Of a DNA stretch of 33,485 nucleotides, positions 1-8,465 are shown in pieces. The stretch's first letter is position 1; each line of letters starts with the position of its first letter. The stretch covers positions 19,402-52,886 of the forward strand of contig PLYD01000115.1 of assembly GCA_003151665.1 (NCBI GenBank). The letters are read 5' to 3'. A program made the position numbers and the translations under genes. The notes beneath the pieces are model-generated. The model saw only the letters and a program-made list of their open reading frames with translations. It was not told where the DNA came from and ran no database searches. The stretch comes from Candidatus Dormiibacterota bacterium (GTDB lineage: Bacteria > Chloroflexota > Dormibacteria > Dormibacterales > Dormibacteraceae).

Positions 1-237
1 GCCAACGACACCCCATACGGCCTTTCGGGTTCGATCTGGACTAGCAATGGGGCGCGTGCGCTCCGGGTCGCGCGGGCGCTCGAGACCGGCGTGCTGTCGA
101 TCAACTCGAACAGCTCGGTTCGCGTCAGCACACCGTTCGGCGGCTTCAAGCAATCGGGCTTCGGGCGCGAGCTCGGAATGCACGCGATGGCAGGTTACTC
201 TGAGGTCAAGAACGTGTTCATCTCCACGGAGGCTTAA
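1..237 (+). CDS. Aldehyde dehydrogenase, C-terminal fragment (5' end outside window)
   Basis: Frame 1 is open from the first base to TAA at 235-237, giving the last 78 residues of an NAD(P)-dependent aldehyde dehydrogenase, which oxidises an aldehyde to a carboxylic acid. The segments NDTPYGLSGSIWT and PFGGFKQSGFGRELG are hallmarks of the C-terminal part of this superfamily. The catalytic Cys and Glu would lie upstream, outside the window, so the substrate cannot be judged. The next gene begins 2 bases after the stop and its Shine-Dalgarno lies inside this gene's last codons, so the two are probably one transcript. An ALDH next to an SDR oxidoreductase suggests a shared alcohol/aldehyde oxidation route, which is inference. 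Confidence 0.9.
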   Translation, partial: ANDTPYGLSGSIWTSNGARALRVARALETGVLSINSNSSVRVSTPFGGFKQSGFGRELGMHAMAGYSEVKNVFISTEA

Positions 238-239
238 GG

Positions 240-1007
240 GTGGGGAGGCTTGACGGCAAGGTTGCGGTGATTACCGGTGCGGCAGGAGGCATCGGTCGCG
301 AGGCAGCGATTCTGTTCTCCAACGAGGGCGCTCGCGTCTGCGTCGCCGACGTCGGCGCCGAGGCCGGCGAGAAGGCGGCGTCCGAATGCAACGAGGCGTT
401 CTTCTTCAAAGCAGACGTCAGCGATTCGAAGAGCGTGCAGGCGATGTACGCGGAAACCGCGAAGCGCTACGGGCGTATCGACATCCTCTACAACAACGCG
501 GGCATCATGCCGGCCGACGATGACTCGATCCTCACCACTGAGCCCGACGCATGGGACAGGGTGCAGGCCGTCAACGCGAAGGGCGTGTTCCTCTGCTGCA
601 AGTACGGGATTCCACACCTTCTGAAGGCAGGCGGCGGTTCGGTCATCAACGTGGCGTCGTTCGTCGCATTGATGGGTGCCGCCACGTCGCAGATCGCGTA
701 CACGGCTTCCAAGGGGGCGGTCCTGTCGATGAGCCGCGAGCTCGCTGTGCAATTCGCACGGCAGGGAGTGCGAGTGAACGCACTTTGTCCGGGCCCAGTG
801 GAGACGCCACTGCTCATGCGCCTTTTCTCAGAAACGCCCGGCGCTTACGAGCGGCGTCGCATACATCTGCCGATGGGGCGCTTGGCCAAGGCGAGGGAGA
901 TTGCGAATGCCGCGCTGTTCCTGGCGAGCGACGAATCGAGCTACGTGAACGGTGCGACGTTCCTGGTGGACGGCGGCCTGAGCGCCGCTTACGTCACTCC
1001 GGAATAG
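240..1007 (+). CDS. SDR-family NAD-dependent oxidoreductase
   Basis: A 255-residue classical short-chain dehydrogenase/reductase, full length for the family. Visible are the Rossmann glycine motif TGAAGGIG (12-19), an acidic residue after beta-2 (D37, favouring NAD over NADP), NNAG (85-88), catalytic S140, and the YxxxK pair Y154/K158, followed by the PG motif after VRVNALCPG. It starts at GTG 240. GGAGG at 228-232, within the end of the aldehyde dehydrogenase gene, is 7 bases upstream, pointing to translational coupling. It probably oxidises a hydroxyl or reduces a carbonyl in the same pathway as the ALDH. The exact substrate cannot be read from the sequence. Confidence 0.93.
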   Translation: MGRLDGKVAVITGAAGGIGREAAILFSNEGARVCVADVGAEAGEKAASECNEAFFFKADVSDSKSVQAMYAETAKRYGRIDILYNNAGIMPADDDSILTTEPDAWDRVQAVNAKGVFLCCKYGIPHLLKAGGGSVINVASFVALMGAATSQIAYTASKGAVLSMSRELAVQFARQGVRVNALCPGPVETPLLMRLFSETPGAYERRRIHLPMGRLAKAREIANAALFLASDESSYVNGATFLVDGGLSAAYVTPE

Positions 1008-1067
1008 CTGTTCGAGTAACCCTCTGCGGTATCGGGATGCGTCCTCGGAAATATTCAGGAGCATCCA

Positions 1068-1565
1068 ATGCAATCGAAACTTTTTGTTACGGCGGCCACC
1101 GTTTTCATGGCCGCGATCTTGGCCGGTTGCGGAAGCACGACTCCATCAGCTGCATTCGCAAGCCCATCGCCGGCGGCGAGTCCAGCGTCGAGCCCTGCAG
1201 CGGCGGCCGCGACAATCAAGGTGGCGGCCGATGCGAAGCTGGGCCAGATCCTCGTTAACGGTGAAGGCATGACGGTCTACCTGTTCGTAGCGGACACGAG
1301 CACCGCGCCCACTTGCTACACAAGCTGCGCCGCGATCTGGCCGCCCGTCCTCACGACCGGCGCACCCGTGGCAGGCACTGGTGCGAAGGCGTCCCTATTG
1401 GGGACAACGACCCGCACTGACGGGAAGGTCGAGGTGACTTACGCCGGCCACCCGCTGTACTACTTCATCCAGGACAAGAAGCCCGGCGACACGACGGGGC
1501 AGGGCGTCAACGGCTTCGGGGCCCTTTGGTGGGTCCTCACTCCGTCCGGCGCAGCAATGCACTAA
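1068..1565 (+). CDS. COG4315-type lipoprotein with Yx(F/W)xxD repeats
   Basis: A 165-residue secreted lipoprotein. A signal peptide runs to the lipobox LAGC (C21 lipidated), followed by a low-complexity Ala/Ser/Pro linker (about 25-50). The rest holds two copies of the motif that defines the COG4315/PF03640 'secreted repeat' family: YLFVAD (71-76) and YYFIQD (131-136), with the conserved CYTSCAAIWPP and GFGALWWVLTPSG segments. The start at ATG 1068 is backed by AGGAG at 1057-1061. It is anchored on the outer face of the membrane. The family's role is not established. It stands as a single gene 60 bp after the SDR and 45 bp before azlC. Confidence 0.9.
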   Translation: MQSKLFVTAATVFMAAILAGCGSTTPSAAFASPSPAASPASSPAAAAATIKVAADAKLGQILVNGEGMTVYLFVADTSTAPTCYTSCAAIWPPVLTTGAPVAGTGAKASLLGTTTRTDGKVEVTYAGHPLYYFIQDKKPGDTTGQGVNGFGALWWVLTPSGAAMH

Positions 1566-1610
1566 GAGTCTCTCTGTCGCGCGAGGCGGCCTGCGGTTTA
1601 ACTTCTGCAG

Positions 1611-2294
1611 GTGGCTGACGCGCCCGTTTCCAGTCCAGCTCGCCAAAAAGTGATTCGTGATGCGCTGGGCATTGCGATCGCCTCCGGCGCTTACGCGCTC
1701 TCGTTTGGGGCGATCGCGACCACCTCGGGGCTGTCTCTCCTTCAGACCGTGAGCCTGTCCCTCCTGATGTTCACGGGCGCGTCGCAGTTCGCGCTCGCCG
1801 GCATCATTGGATCAGGCGGCAGCGTTTGGGCCGGAGCGGCCACTGCAGCCCTGCTTGGCACGCGCAACGCGCTGTACGGCGTACGCCTGTCATCGCTCCT
1901 CAAGGTCAGCGGCCTTCGCCGCTTTGGCGCCGCGCAGCTCGTCATCGATGAGAGCACTGCGATGGCGATCGCGCGGGACGACGAAAACGTCGGCCGGTTT
2001 GCCTTCTGGGCGACGGGTCTGCTGCTGTTCGCGTTCTGGAATCTCGGTACCTTGATCGGGGCGCTCGCGACCCACGCGCTCCCCGATCCCAAGGTGCTTG
2101 GCCTCGATGCAGCGCCACCGGCTGCGTACCTTGCCCTGCTGGCTCCGCGCCTCCGGGCGCGCGAACCTCTGGCGATCGCCCTGGCGGCAGGGCTCGTCGC
2201 GCTGATCTGCATCCCATTCGTGCCGGCCGGGATTCCACTGCTCATCGTCGCTGGGCTGGTCGCCCTGTACGGGCTATTTGGCAAGTCCGCATGA
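1611..2294 (+). CDS. azlC: AzlC family branched-chain amino acid exporter, large subunit
   Basis: A 227-residue polytopic membrane protein of the AzlC family, the large subunit of a two-protein exporter of branched-chain amino acids and analogues such as azaleucine. The N-terminal segment with RDALGIAIASGAYALSFG, the MFTGASQFALAGI helix and the NALYGVRLS motif are typical. The GTG start at 1611 is assumed, since only a weak AGGTG precedes it. The gene overlaps azlD by ATGA (2291-2294), the usual coupled arrangement. No regulator (AzlB/Lrp) is adjacent. Confidence 0.93.
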   Translation: MADAPVSSPARQKVIRDALGIAIASGAYALSFGAIATTSGLSLLQTVSLSLLMFTGASQFALAGIIGSGGSVWAGAATAALLGTRNALYGVRLSSLLKVSGLRRFGAAQLVIDESTAMAIARDDENVGRFAFWATGLLLFAFWNLGTLIGALATHALPDPKVLGLDAAPPAAYLALLAPRLRAREPLAIALAAGLVALICIPFVPAGIPLLIVAGLVALYGLFGKSA

Positions 2295-2590
2295 TCTGGG
2301 CGGGACTACTGGTCGCATCAGCTGCCTGCTATGGGCTCAAGCTGGCCGGACTCTCGCTGCCGCCGCGATGGCTGCAGGACGCCCGCATCCAGCGGACAGC
2401 TCCGCTGCTTCCTGTCGCGCTACTGGCCGCCCTGATCGCGACCCAGACCTTTTCGTCGGCACAGCACCTGGTACTGGATGTGCGCGCGGCAGCCCTGGGG
2501 GTGGCGGTAATCGCGGTGCTTTTGCGGGCTCCCTTTTTAGCTGTGATCGTGGCCGCCGCTGCGACTGCAGCGTTGCTAAGGCTGCTTTAG
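2291..2590 (+). CDS. azlD: AzlD family branched-chain amino acid exporter, small subunit
   Basis: A 99-residue small hydrophobic protein with about three to four membrane segments, matching AzlD size (about 100 aa). It begins MIWAGLLVASAACYGLKLAG and contains the conserved RAPFLAVIVAAA-type C-terminal helix. It partners AzlC in the membrane, and the ATGA overlap with azlC supports stoichiometric translation. Its last 15 bases overlap the 3' end of the opposing pepF-like gene, so the two transcripts are convergent and may interfere with each other. Confidence 0.9.
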   Translation: MIWAGLLVASAACYGLKLAGLSLPPRWLQDARIQRTAPLLPVALLAALIATQTFSSAQHLVLDVRAAALGVAVIAVLLRAPFLAVIVAAAATAALLRLL

Positions 2591-4411
2591 GGCGGGCCGG
2601 GCGGCCACCAACTCCTCGAGGCGGTCGACCATGCCGGCGAAGGCCGCGAAAGCCGATGCGACCGGCTCGGGCGATGCCATGTCGACGCCCGCCAGCTTGA
2701 GGCCCTCCAGCGGATACATCGAGCCGCCGGTCTTCAAGAACGCCAGGTAGTTGCGCACCGCGACAGCGTCGCCGGCCGCGACCTTCTCGGCGAGGTGGTT
2801 GGCCCCCGCGATCCCGGTCGCGTACTGAAACACGTAGAAATTGCTGTAAAGGTGGGTGTGAAACTGGGCCCACGTCGAACCGATCCGCTCACGATTTCGC
2901 TCGCTCAGTTCCACCTCGGAGTCATACACCTCTGAGATGAGGTCCGCCATCAGGTGGTTTAGGTCGTCGGCCGTCAGAGCGATCCCCTTTTCGACGCGTT
3001 CGTGAATCTCGAGCTCGAAGCGCGCCAGCGTCGGCATGATGAAGAAGTAGCGATAGAAGTTGGCCATCGCTTCCTCGATCACGGCGATCTGAAACTCGGG
3101 ATCCTTGTTGGTGGCCAGCAGGTATCGCCGAGTGAGCGCCTGGTGCATGTTCGAGGCGACCTCGGCCTGGAACAGGCCGTAGCTCGAGTACACGAATGGC
3201 TGAGTCTTGCGGGTGTAGTACGAATGCATCGAATGCCCCAGCTCGTGAGCCAGCGTGCTCATCGAGTAGATGTCCTCGTTGTAGCTCATCAAGATGAACG
3301 GATAGGTGCCCGGCGTGCCGGTTGAGAAGGCGCCCATGCGCTTCCCCTTATTGGGATAGACGTCCACCCACCGCTCCACGAGCGAGCCCTTGCGCAGCAC
3401 GCCCACGTACTCCTCGCCGAGCGATTTCACGCCCTCGGAGATCCAGTCCACCGCCTCCTCGTATGACACCTTCCGTTTCGACGATCCGAGACGTGCCTGC
3501 AGGTCGTATGGCTCGAGGGCTGACAAGCCCAGGGCTTGGCGCCGCACGCGCCAGTAGCGGTGCCAGGTGCCCAGGTTGTCGCGGAACGCCCGGATGACGT
3601 TGTGATAAACCGCCGCCGGGATGTGATTGGGCTCGAGCGCGGCCTCCAATGAGGACCTGTACGCGCGCGCGCGTGCATAGAAGACGTCGCGTTTGACTCC
3701 GGCCGCGAGGTTCGCGGCCATCGCGTGCTGCATTTCAATGTGGGTATCCGCGTAGCTCTCGAAAGCCGAGCGGCGCAGGTCGCGATCGGGGCTGGTCAGC
3801 AGGGCACCGATGGTGCCCTGGGCGACTTCCTCCTCGCCTTCGGCGCCGCTGGCCGGAGCAAATCTCAAGTCGGTGTTGGCGAGCACCGAATGCACGGACA
3901 GTGCTGTCGCGAGGGGATCGGACGCCTGGGACAAGAGCTGCTCGACCTCGGGGCTGCGAACGTGACTCCGCAGTTTTTCGAGGCGGTCGACGAAATGGCC
4001 AAGGTGCTTGAGTCGGGGCGAGCTCGCCACCCACTCGCGCAGCTTCGGAAAGCCGATCGCGATCATCTCTGGCACCGCGAATGCCATCGCAGCACTGAGC
4101 AGCGCGTACGTCGTTCGAGCACGATCTGCCCGTGCCGCCGCGGCCTGGTCGGTGGCATCGACCGAGTAGGACATGGTCGCGTAGACCATCACCTTGCCCA
4201 TCAACAGGTGGGCGCTGTCGGCCACGTCGAACCAGTCAGCGAGCATATCGGGAGACTCGCCCAGGTGTCCTTCGAACTCGGCCAGGTCTGGAAGCTTGGC
4301 GAGAACCGAGCTGACCGCGGCCTCCCAACCGGTCCCGTCGGGGAACACGCTCTCGTCGTTCCAGGTGAACCTGGCGTCCACCTCAGCCCGATGCGGCAGC
4401 GTTTTGCTCAC
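2576..4411 (-). CDS. pepF: Oligoendopeptidase F (M3 family zinc peptidase)
   Basis: A 611-residue cytoplasmic metallopeptidase of the M3B family, which cuts short peptides and recycles peptide fragments. The zinc motif HELGH is at 389-393, in context LAHELGHSMHSYY. The third ligand is E417 in FQAEVASN, 28 residues after the first His, as expected for M3. The N-terminal half is helical, typical of the family, and the length matches PepF (about 600 aa). The start at 4411 (ATG) leaves a 46-bp divergent gap to the hydrolase at 4458. There is no signal peptide. The 3' end overlaps azlD on the opposite strand. Confidence 0.95.
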   Translation of the reverse strand: MSKTLPHRAEVDARFTWNDESVFPDGTGWEAAVSSVLAKLPDLAEFEGHLGESPDMLADWFDVADSAHLLMGKVMVYATMSYSVDATDQAAAARADRARTTYALLSAAMAFAVPEMIAIGFPKLREWVASSPRLKHLGHFVDRLEKLRSHVRSPEVEQLLSQASDPLATALSVHSVLANTDLRFAPASGAEGEEEVAQGTIGALLTSPDRDLRRSAFESYADTHIEMQHAMAANLAAGVKRDVFYARARAYRSSLEAALEPNHIPAAVYHNVIRAFRDNLGTWHRYWRVRRQALGLSALEPYDLQARLGSSKRKVSYEEAVDWISEGVKSLGEEYVGVLRKGSLVERWVDVYPNKGKRMGAFSTGTPGTYPFILMSYNEDIYSMSTLAHELGHSMHSYYTRKTQPFVYSSYGLFQAEVASNMHQALTRRYLLATNKDPEFQIAVIEEAMANFYRYFFIMPTLARFELEIHERVEKGIALTADDLNHLMADLISEVYDSEVELSERNRERIGSTWAQFHTHLYSNFYVFQYATGIAGANHLAEKVAAGDAVAVRNYLAFLKTGGSMYPLEGLKLAGVDMASPEPVASAFAAFAGMVDRLEELVAARPALKQP

Positions 4412-4422
4412 GGCCGGTAAGC

Positions 4423-4457
4423 GTACCGATTCAGGGCCCGGCGGTACGATTCAGGGC
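4423..4457 (+). repeat. 14/15-bp direct repeat in the divergent promoter
   Basis: GTACCGATTCAGGGC (4423-4437) and GTACGATTCAGGGC (4444-4457) are near-identical direct copies, differing by one extra C. They fill most of the 46-bp gap between the divergent pepF-like and hydrolase genes. The second copy ends at the base before the hydrolase ATG and contains the -10-like TACGAT. They could be tandem sites for a regulator or a duplicated promoter element. Which of these applies is inference. Confidence 0.6.
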
Positions 4458-5342
4458 ATGCCGCAACTCAAGGCCAACGGAATCGAAATCGAATACGAAA
4501 CTTTCGGCGATCCAGCCTCGGCGCCCCTGTTGTTGATTGGCGGCCTGGGATCGCAGCTGCTGAGCTGGGATGAGGAGTTTTGCGAGCAGCTTCGCGATCG
4601 CGGCTTCTATGTGATCCGGTACGACAATCGAGACGCGGGCCTCTCCACCAAGATGGAGGCCGCCGGAGAGCCGGACCTTCTGGCGGCTTTTGCCGGGAAC
4701 GCGACGCCCGCGTACCACCTCGACGATCTCGCTGCCGACGCTGTAGGCGTCCTGAGCGCCCTGGGTATTGGCGCGGCTCACATCGTCGGCGTTTCGATGG
4801 GAGGCTTCATCGCCCAGCTGGTCACCATCAACCATCCGGAGCGGGTCCTCTCGTTGACGTCGATCATGTCCGGTCCGGGCGGCGAGGACGGCGTTCCGCC
4901 CCAGCCGGAAGGCGCCGACGTCTTGACCCGAATCCCCCCGCCGACGCGCGAGGGGCGGATCGAGCATGGAGTCTGGATCCGAAAGTCGCTCAAGGGATCG
5001 GGCGATCCTTTCGACGAGGCAATCGAGACGCGCCAGGTCGTTCGCGCGTACGACAGGTCCTACTACCCGGAAGGCACTGGTCGCCAACTGGTCGCGATCC
5101 TCGCGGCTGAGGGTCGCGTCGAAAAGTTGAGCCGCGTCAAGGTGCCTACGTTGGTGATCCACGGCACCGACGACGTCCTCGTACCTGTCGAAAACGGGCG
5201 CAGTGTCGCGAATGCAATACCCGGCGCACGGCTGCTCGAGTTCGAGCACATGGGGCACAACCTGCCGGAGCGGGTTTGGCCGGAGGTCTTCGACGCGATC
5301 GAGGAGCTGACCCGACAGGCGTCGGTGCCGCAGCCCCAGTAG
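4458..5342 (+). CDS. Alpha/beta hydrolase
   Basis: A 294-residue alpha/beta-fold hydrolase. The nucleophile elbow is GVSMGG (S113), the acid is in HGTDD (D238 or D239) and the base is H267 in HMGHNLP. The oxyanion region is IGGLGSQ. The overall pattern resembles the esterase group annotated as aclacinomycin methylesterase/RdmC-like, but the substrate is unknown. The ATG at 4458 is preferred over upstream in-frame starts because the earlier sequence overlaps the pepF 5' end and is not conserved-looking. A -10-like TACGAT at 4445-4450 lies 7 bases before ATG, which suggests a leaderless transcript. Confidence 0.88.
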   Translation: MPQLKANGIEIEYETFGDPASAPLLLIGGLGSQLLSWDEEFCEQLRDRGFYVIRYDNRDAGLSTKMEAAGEPDLLAAFAGNATPAYHLDDLAADAVGVLSALGIGAAHIVGVSMGGFIAQLVTINHPERVLSLTSIMSGPGGEDGVPPQPEGADVLTRIPPPTREGRIEHGVWIRKSLKGSGDPFDEAIETRQVVRAYDRSYYPEGTGRQLVAILAAEGRVEKLSRVKVPTLVIHGTDDVLVPVENGRSVANAIPGARLLEFEHMGHNLPERVWPEVFDAIEELTRQASVPQPQ

Positions 5343-5348
5343 GCAGGC

Positions 5349-6104
5349 TTGCCAACTCTGGACGGTATCAGCCCCGCCATCGCCTTTCTCGCCGGCCTGG
5401 TCTCATTCGTTTCGCCGTGCGTGCTGCCCCTGGTGCCGGCATACCTCGCTTACCTCGGGGCGCGTGCTGGGCAGCCGGCGGTTGCGGTTGGCCGAGGCGC
5501 CGCAGCGATTCCGGCTCCGCCGGCCCTCCCGGTTGCGGCGGCGGGCGCCGGCTTCGTGGCAGGGCTATCGCTCGTCTTCATCCTTTTCTTCTACGTCTTC
5601 TCGATCGCAGTGCAGCCGATTCGAAGCTACGTGCCGGTGGTCGCCGGCGTCTTTGTCATCGTTATGGCCCTGCATGTCGCGGGCTTGATCCGAATCCCGT
5701 TTCTGTCGGGTGAGTACAGGCTCATGAAGAAGGCTCCCACCGGCGGCGGTGTCGCCGGAGGGTTCGTCCTGGGGATGGGGTTTGCGAGCGGCTGGACGCC
5801 TTGCATCGGGGTGACGCTCAGCGCGGTGCTCAGCTCCGCGGTGTCTGCAGGCACGACGGGGCAGGGCCTCGTTTTGATGATCGCTTACTGCCTGGGCCTG
5901 GGCCTCCCGTTCATCGCCCTTGCGTTCGCGCTGGAGCGGGCGCGTCCACTCGTTCGCCTCATCAACAGCCACCGGCGGGCCATCGACCTCGCGTCCGCCG
6001 CGGTCCTGCTGGTGATGGGGTTGCTCCTGCTGACGAACAAGCTGACGATCCTGGCCGCAGGCATCTCACAGCTGGTCCCGTCCTGGCCGTCGCCCACGCT
6101 TTGA
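5349..6104 (+). CDS. ccdA: CcdA-type cytochrome c biogenesis / thiol-disulfide transmembrane protein
   Basis: A 251-residue membrane protein of the CcdA/DsbD-beta family, which passes electrons from cytoplasmic thioredoxin across the membrane to extracytoplasmic thiols. The two redox cysteines are visible: C24 in SFVSPCVLPLVPAYL and C152 in GFASGWTPCIG, each with the family's adjacent proline. About six membrane segments are expected. The TTG start at 5349 lies 6 bases after the hydrolase stop. A TTGA overlap (6101-6104) could couple it to the next gene. No ResA, ResB/C or thioredoxin gene is nearby, so its thiol client is unknown. Confidence 0.92.
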   Translation: MPTLDGISPAIAFLAGLVSFVSPCVLPLVPAYLAYLGARAGQPAVAVGRGAAAIPAPPALPVAAAGAGFVAGLSLVFILFFYVFSIAVQPIRSYVPVVAGVFVIVMALHVAGLIRIPFLSGEYRLMKKAPTGGGVAGGFVLGMGFASGWTPCIGVTLSAVLSSAVSAGTTGQGLVLMIAYCLGLGLPFIALAFALERARPLVRLINSHRRAIDLASAAVLLVMGLLLLTNKLTILAAGISQLVPSWPSPTL

Positions 6105-6133
6105 TCGAGCTCGGTGGTGTTGCCGGGCCACCG

Positions 6134-6730
6134 ATGTTCTTCGGCCAACTCGGCGCCACGACCACCTCCGTCGTTGCGTTCTGGGTCCTCCTCTACATCT
6201 GGGGCGGATCCGAGATGTGGCTGGGATATCGCTTGCGGCGGATCCCGAGCGACGCAACCAACCGTGATGCCGGCTCCAAGTGGTGGTTGATCGCGTCAGT
6301 CTGGACGACAGCCGCGGGCGGAATCGGCCTGGCGTTCGGGTTCCCGGATGCTGCGATTAGAACCGGACGGACGGAGGTCTTCGTCGCCGGCCTGGTTCTG
6401 ATGATCGCCGGGATGGCGCTGCGGTGGTACTCGATCCGCGTGCTGGGGGCTTCGTTCACCCTGGAGGTCGCCACCCGCCCGGGCCAGACGATCGTGCAAT
6501 CCGGCCCATACCGGAGGATCAGGCATCCGTCCTACACGGGCGCATTGCTCACGCTTCTTGGCATTCTGGTTTGCTGCGCGAACTTCGCCTCTCTGGCGGC
6601 GATCGTGTTGGCCTTGGCCGGCTACGCGTTCCGGATCAGGGTCGAAGAACGAGCGTTGGCGACGCAGCTCGGCTCGCCCTATCTCGAGTACATGCGGCGG
6701 ACCAAGCGGCTGATCCCGTTCTTGATCTAG
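6134..6730 (+). CDS. Isoprenylcysteine carboxyl methyltransferase-like membrane protein
   Basis: A 198-residue membrane protein of the ICMT/PEMT-like superfamily (PF04140 type). The SAM-binding signature GPYRRIRHPSY is at about 124-134, followed by a hydrophobic segment and the C-terminal EERAL...GSPYLEYMRRTKRLIPFLI, matching bacterial members. In bacteria these are thought to methylate small or lipid-like substrates, and isoprenylated proteins are not expected. ATG 6134 is chosen as the start. TTG 6101 in the same frame overlaps the ccdA stop (TTGA) and would add 11 residues. Neither has a clear ribosome site. It ends 22 bp from the convergent lipoprotein gene. Confidence 0.85.
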   Translation: MFFGQLGATTTSVVAFWVLLYIWGGSEMWLGYRLRRIPSDATNRDAGSKWWLIASVWTTAAGGIGLAFGFPDAAIRTGRTEVFVAGLVLMIAGMALRWYSIRVLGASFTLEVATRPGQTIVQSGPYRRIRHPSYTGALLTLLGILVCCANFASLAAIVLALAGYAFRIRVEERALATQLGSPYLEYMRRTKRLIPFLI

Positions 6731-6752
6731 ATCTCGCCGACGCTTTGATCGA

Positions 6753-7928
6753 TCAGAGGCCCCCAGGCAGTACAGCGACAAAGTTGCCGGTCGCCTGGAC
6801 CTTTGTCGAGGCCCTGGTGCTGACATTGACGATCGACAGCACCGGGGTCGAGGAGTTTGTTGTGTAGAGGCTGGAGTCGACCATCAGATAGGTGGAGTCG
6901 ATCCACATGGACGGATACGCCTTCGTCGTTACCGGCCGCGCGGCGATTTTCCCGAGTGCGCTTACCAGGAAGACTCCTGGCCCCGATCCACACCCTCCTT
7001 GAGAGCTGCTGACGATGGCCGTCGCGACCACGCCGGTGGCGGACAGGGGGCCGAGGAGTGAGCAGTTGCCACTAGTGGCGTCCGGTTTCCGCGCAAATGG
7101 AAGCTTCCGGGTTCGCCCGTCCCAGGAAGCGACAGAGGCCGCGTTGACGTCGGCGCACACCGCGCCGCCGGATGATTGAGGCACGTACGACTCCTTGCCT
7201 GTGCACAGGGATAGCAGCCGCGCTCCGGTCTGCACATTGACCACGTGATAGCCAGAGGCCGTCGCAAACCAGTCGCCGACCTGCTGCGGTGGATAGTCAA
7301 TCCCGAGCGCCACGACAAGGCGCCCCGCGTGCCACCCGACCGGCCATTCAATGACGCTTGTTGAGAAGAACAGCTGCACGTGGTTCGTGCCGCCATGAAG
7401 ATCCTCGACGTAGAGACGGGTGCTGACCGGGTAGCGCGTGTAATCGAGCACGGAGACCGCAATCCGCAGGTCGTCCGGGCTCACCGCGAAAGCCGCCGCT
7501 TGGTGCGGACCCAGCGCGATGTGCGTCACCAGCCCGGTGCTGCGGTCAGGCCGCAAGAACCTCACGTCCGAGTCGCCGTCCAGGTAGTAGACGGTGGTGT
7601 TCGACGTGCTCAGGTTGCCGACCTGAACATTGGGCACCGTGCGTTTGCGAGCGGTGGTGCTGGCGGCGACGCTGCCGTTGGAGGCGACTATCGACAAGGT
7701 GTAGGTCGAGCCGCCCTCGACCAAGAAGTTCTTGACCAAAACTGCATACGAGCCCTTCAGAGCGGGCGGGGGTGTGGGCGACGGAGCAGCCGGCGTCGCC
7801 GTGGGCGCCGGCGAAACGGCGATCGGCGTTGCTTGGGGAGGGGAGGAAGGGGTTGGCGTCGGTGCCGCCGCTGTCGGCTGCGAGCAGGCTGCGAGCAGGA
7901 AAGCGATGCCCACCAGCACGGTCTTCAT
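6753..7928 (-). CDS. Secreted lipoprotein of unknown function (beta-rich)
   Basis: A 391-residue predicted lipoprotein: K2, a short hydrophobic stretch and lipobox LAAC with C15 lipidated, then a Pro/Thr/Ala-rich linker (about 16-55) typical of surface proteins in high-GC bacteria. The remainder is rich in short beta-strand patterns (e.g. TTVYYLDGDSDVRFLRPD, HQAAAFAVSPDDLRIAVSV) resembling beta-propeller blades. I do not recognise a named family. It is the last gene of a minus-strand run (Clp-N protein, flavin reductase, this gene), 30 bp after the reductase stop. Its function is not known. Confidence 0.8.
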   Translation of the reverse strand: MKTVLVGIAFLLAACSQPTAAAPTPTPSSPPQATPIAVSPAPTATPAAPSPTPPPALKGSYAVLVKNFLVEGGSTYTLSIVASNGSVAASTTARKRTVPNVQVGNLSTSNTTVYYLDGDSDVRFLRPDRSTGLVTHIALGPHQAAAFAVSPDDLRIAVSVLDYTRYPVSTRLYVEDLHGGTNHVQLFFSTSVIEWPVGWHAGRLVVALGIDYPPQQVGDWFATASGYHVVNVQTGARLLSLCTGKESYVPQSSGGAVCADVNAASVASWDGRTRKLPFARKPDATSGNCSLLGPLSATGVVATAIVSSSQGGCGSGPGVFLVSALGKIAARPVTTKAYPSMWIDSTYLMVDSSLYTTNSSTPVLSIVNVSTRASTKVQATGNFVAVLPGGL

Positions 7929-7958
7929 AACTGGCCGAACGCCGCAGTGGCCGTTAAG

Positions 7959-8465
7959 TTATGGACCCGGCTCGATTGCGTCGTACAGACGGCGGCTGTA
8001 GATCATCGGTTTGATGCTTTCGCGATGGTCGCCTTCGGTGACCAAACCAATCAGGACCCAGTGGTCGCCCGCCTCGATGGTGTCCTTGAGCGTGCACACC
8101 GCATAGGCGGATGTGTCGTTCTCAAAGATCGGTCCCCCGATGGGGCTGCTGGGACGGCGCCAGGCCACGGCATCGAACTTGCTCGTCAGCTTGGTGGCCA
8201 TCGAGCGTGCCAGCTCCTCGCGACCTGCGGCGAGGATGTTCGCGGTGAAGCCGCCGGTGTGCTGGACGGCCGGCAGCGTGTTCGAGGTCTTGTCGATGCA
8301 CGCCAGCGCCAGGGGTGGCGTCATCGAGACGGCACAGAACGCGCTCACGGTCAAGCCCCGCGGCTTCCCATCCTCGCCGAAGGCGGTGAGGATCACGACG
8401 CCGCTGGGAAAGCTGCCCATGACGTCGCGAAACCGCTGCGGGTCGATCATCGCGTTCACGATCAT
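7959..8465 (-). CDS. Flavin reductase-like FMN-binding protein
   Basis: A 168-residue protein of the flavin reductase-like domain family (PF01613; HpaC/ActVB group). These proteins bind FMN in a split barrel and supply reduced flavin to a monooxygenase. Visible signatures are FPSGVVILTA near the N-terminus, GLTVSAFCAVSMTPPLALACID (flavin phosphate site region), TGGFTANILA, and a C-terminal GDHWVLIGLV strand. The start at 8465 overlaps the upstream stop by ATGA, indicating translational coupling. Another start is at M6. No obvious partner monooxygenase is adjacent, so the electron acceptor is unknown. Confidence 0.88.
   Translation of the reverse strand: MIVNAMIDPQRFRDVMGSFPSGVVILTAFGEDGKPRGLTVSAFCAVSMTPPLALACIDKTSNTLPAVQHTGGFTANILAAGREELARSMATKLTSKFDAVAWRRPSSPIGGPIFENDTSAYAVCTLKDTIEAGDHWVLIGLVTEGDHRESIKPMIYSRRLYDAIEPGP

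Noticed and set aside
5801..6133. Upstream extension of the methyltransferase-like membrane protein
   Set aside because: It overlaps ccdA in another frame and gives a low-complexity sequence without membrane segments.
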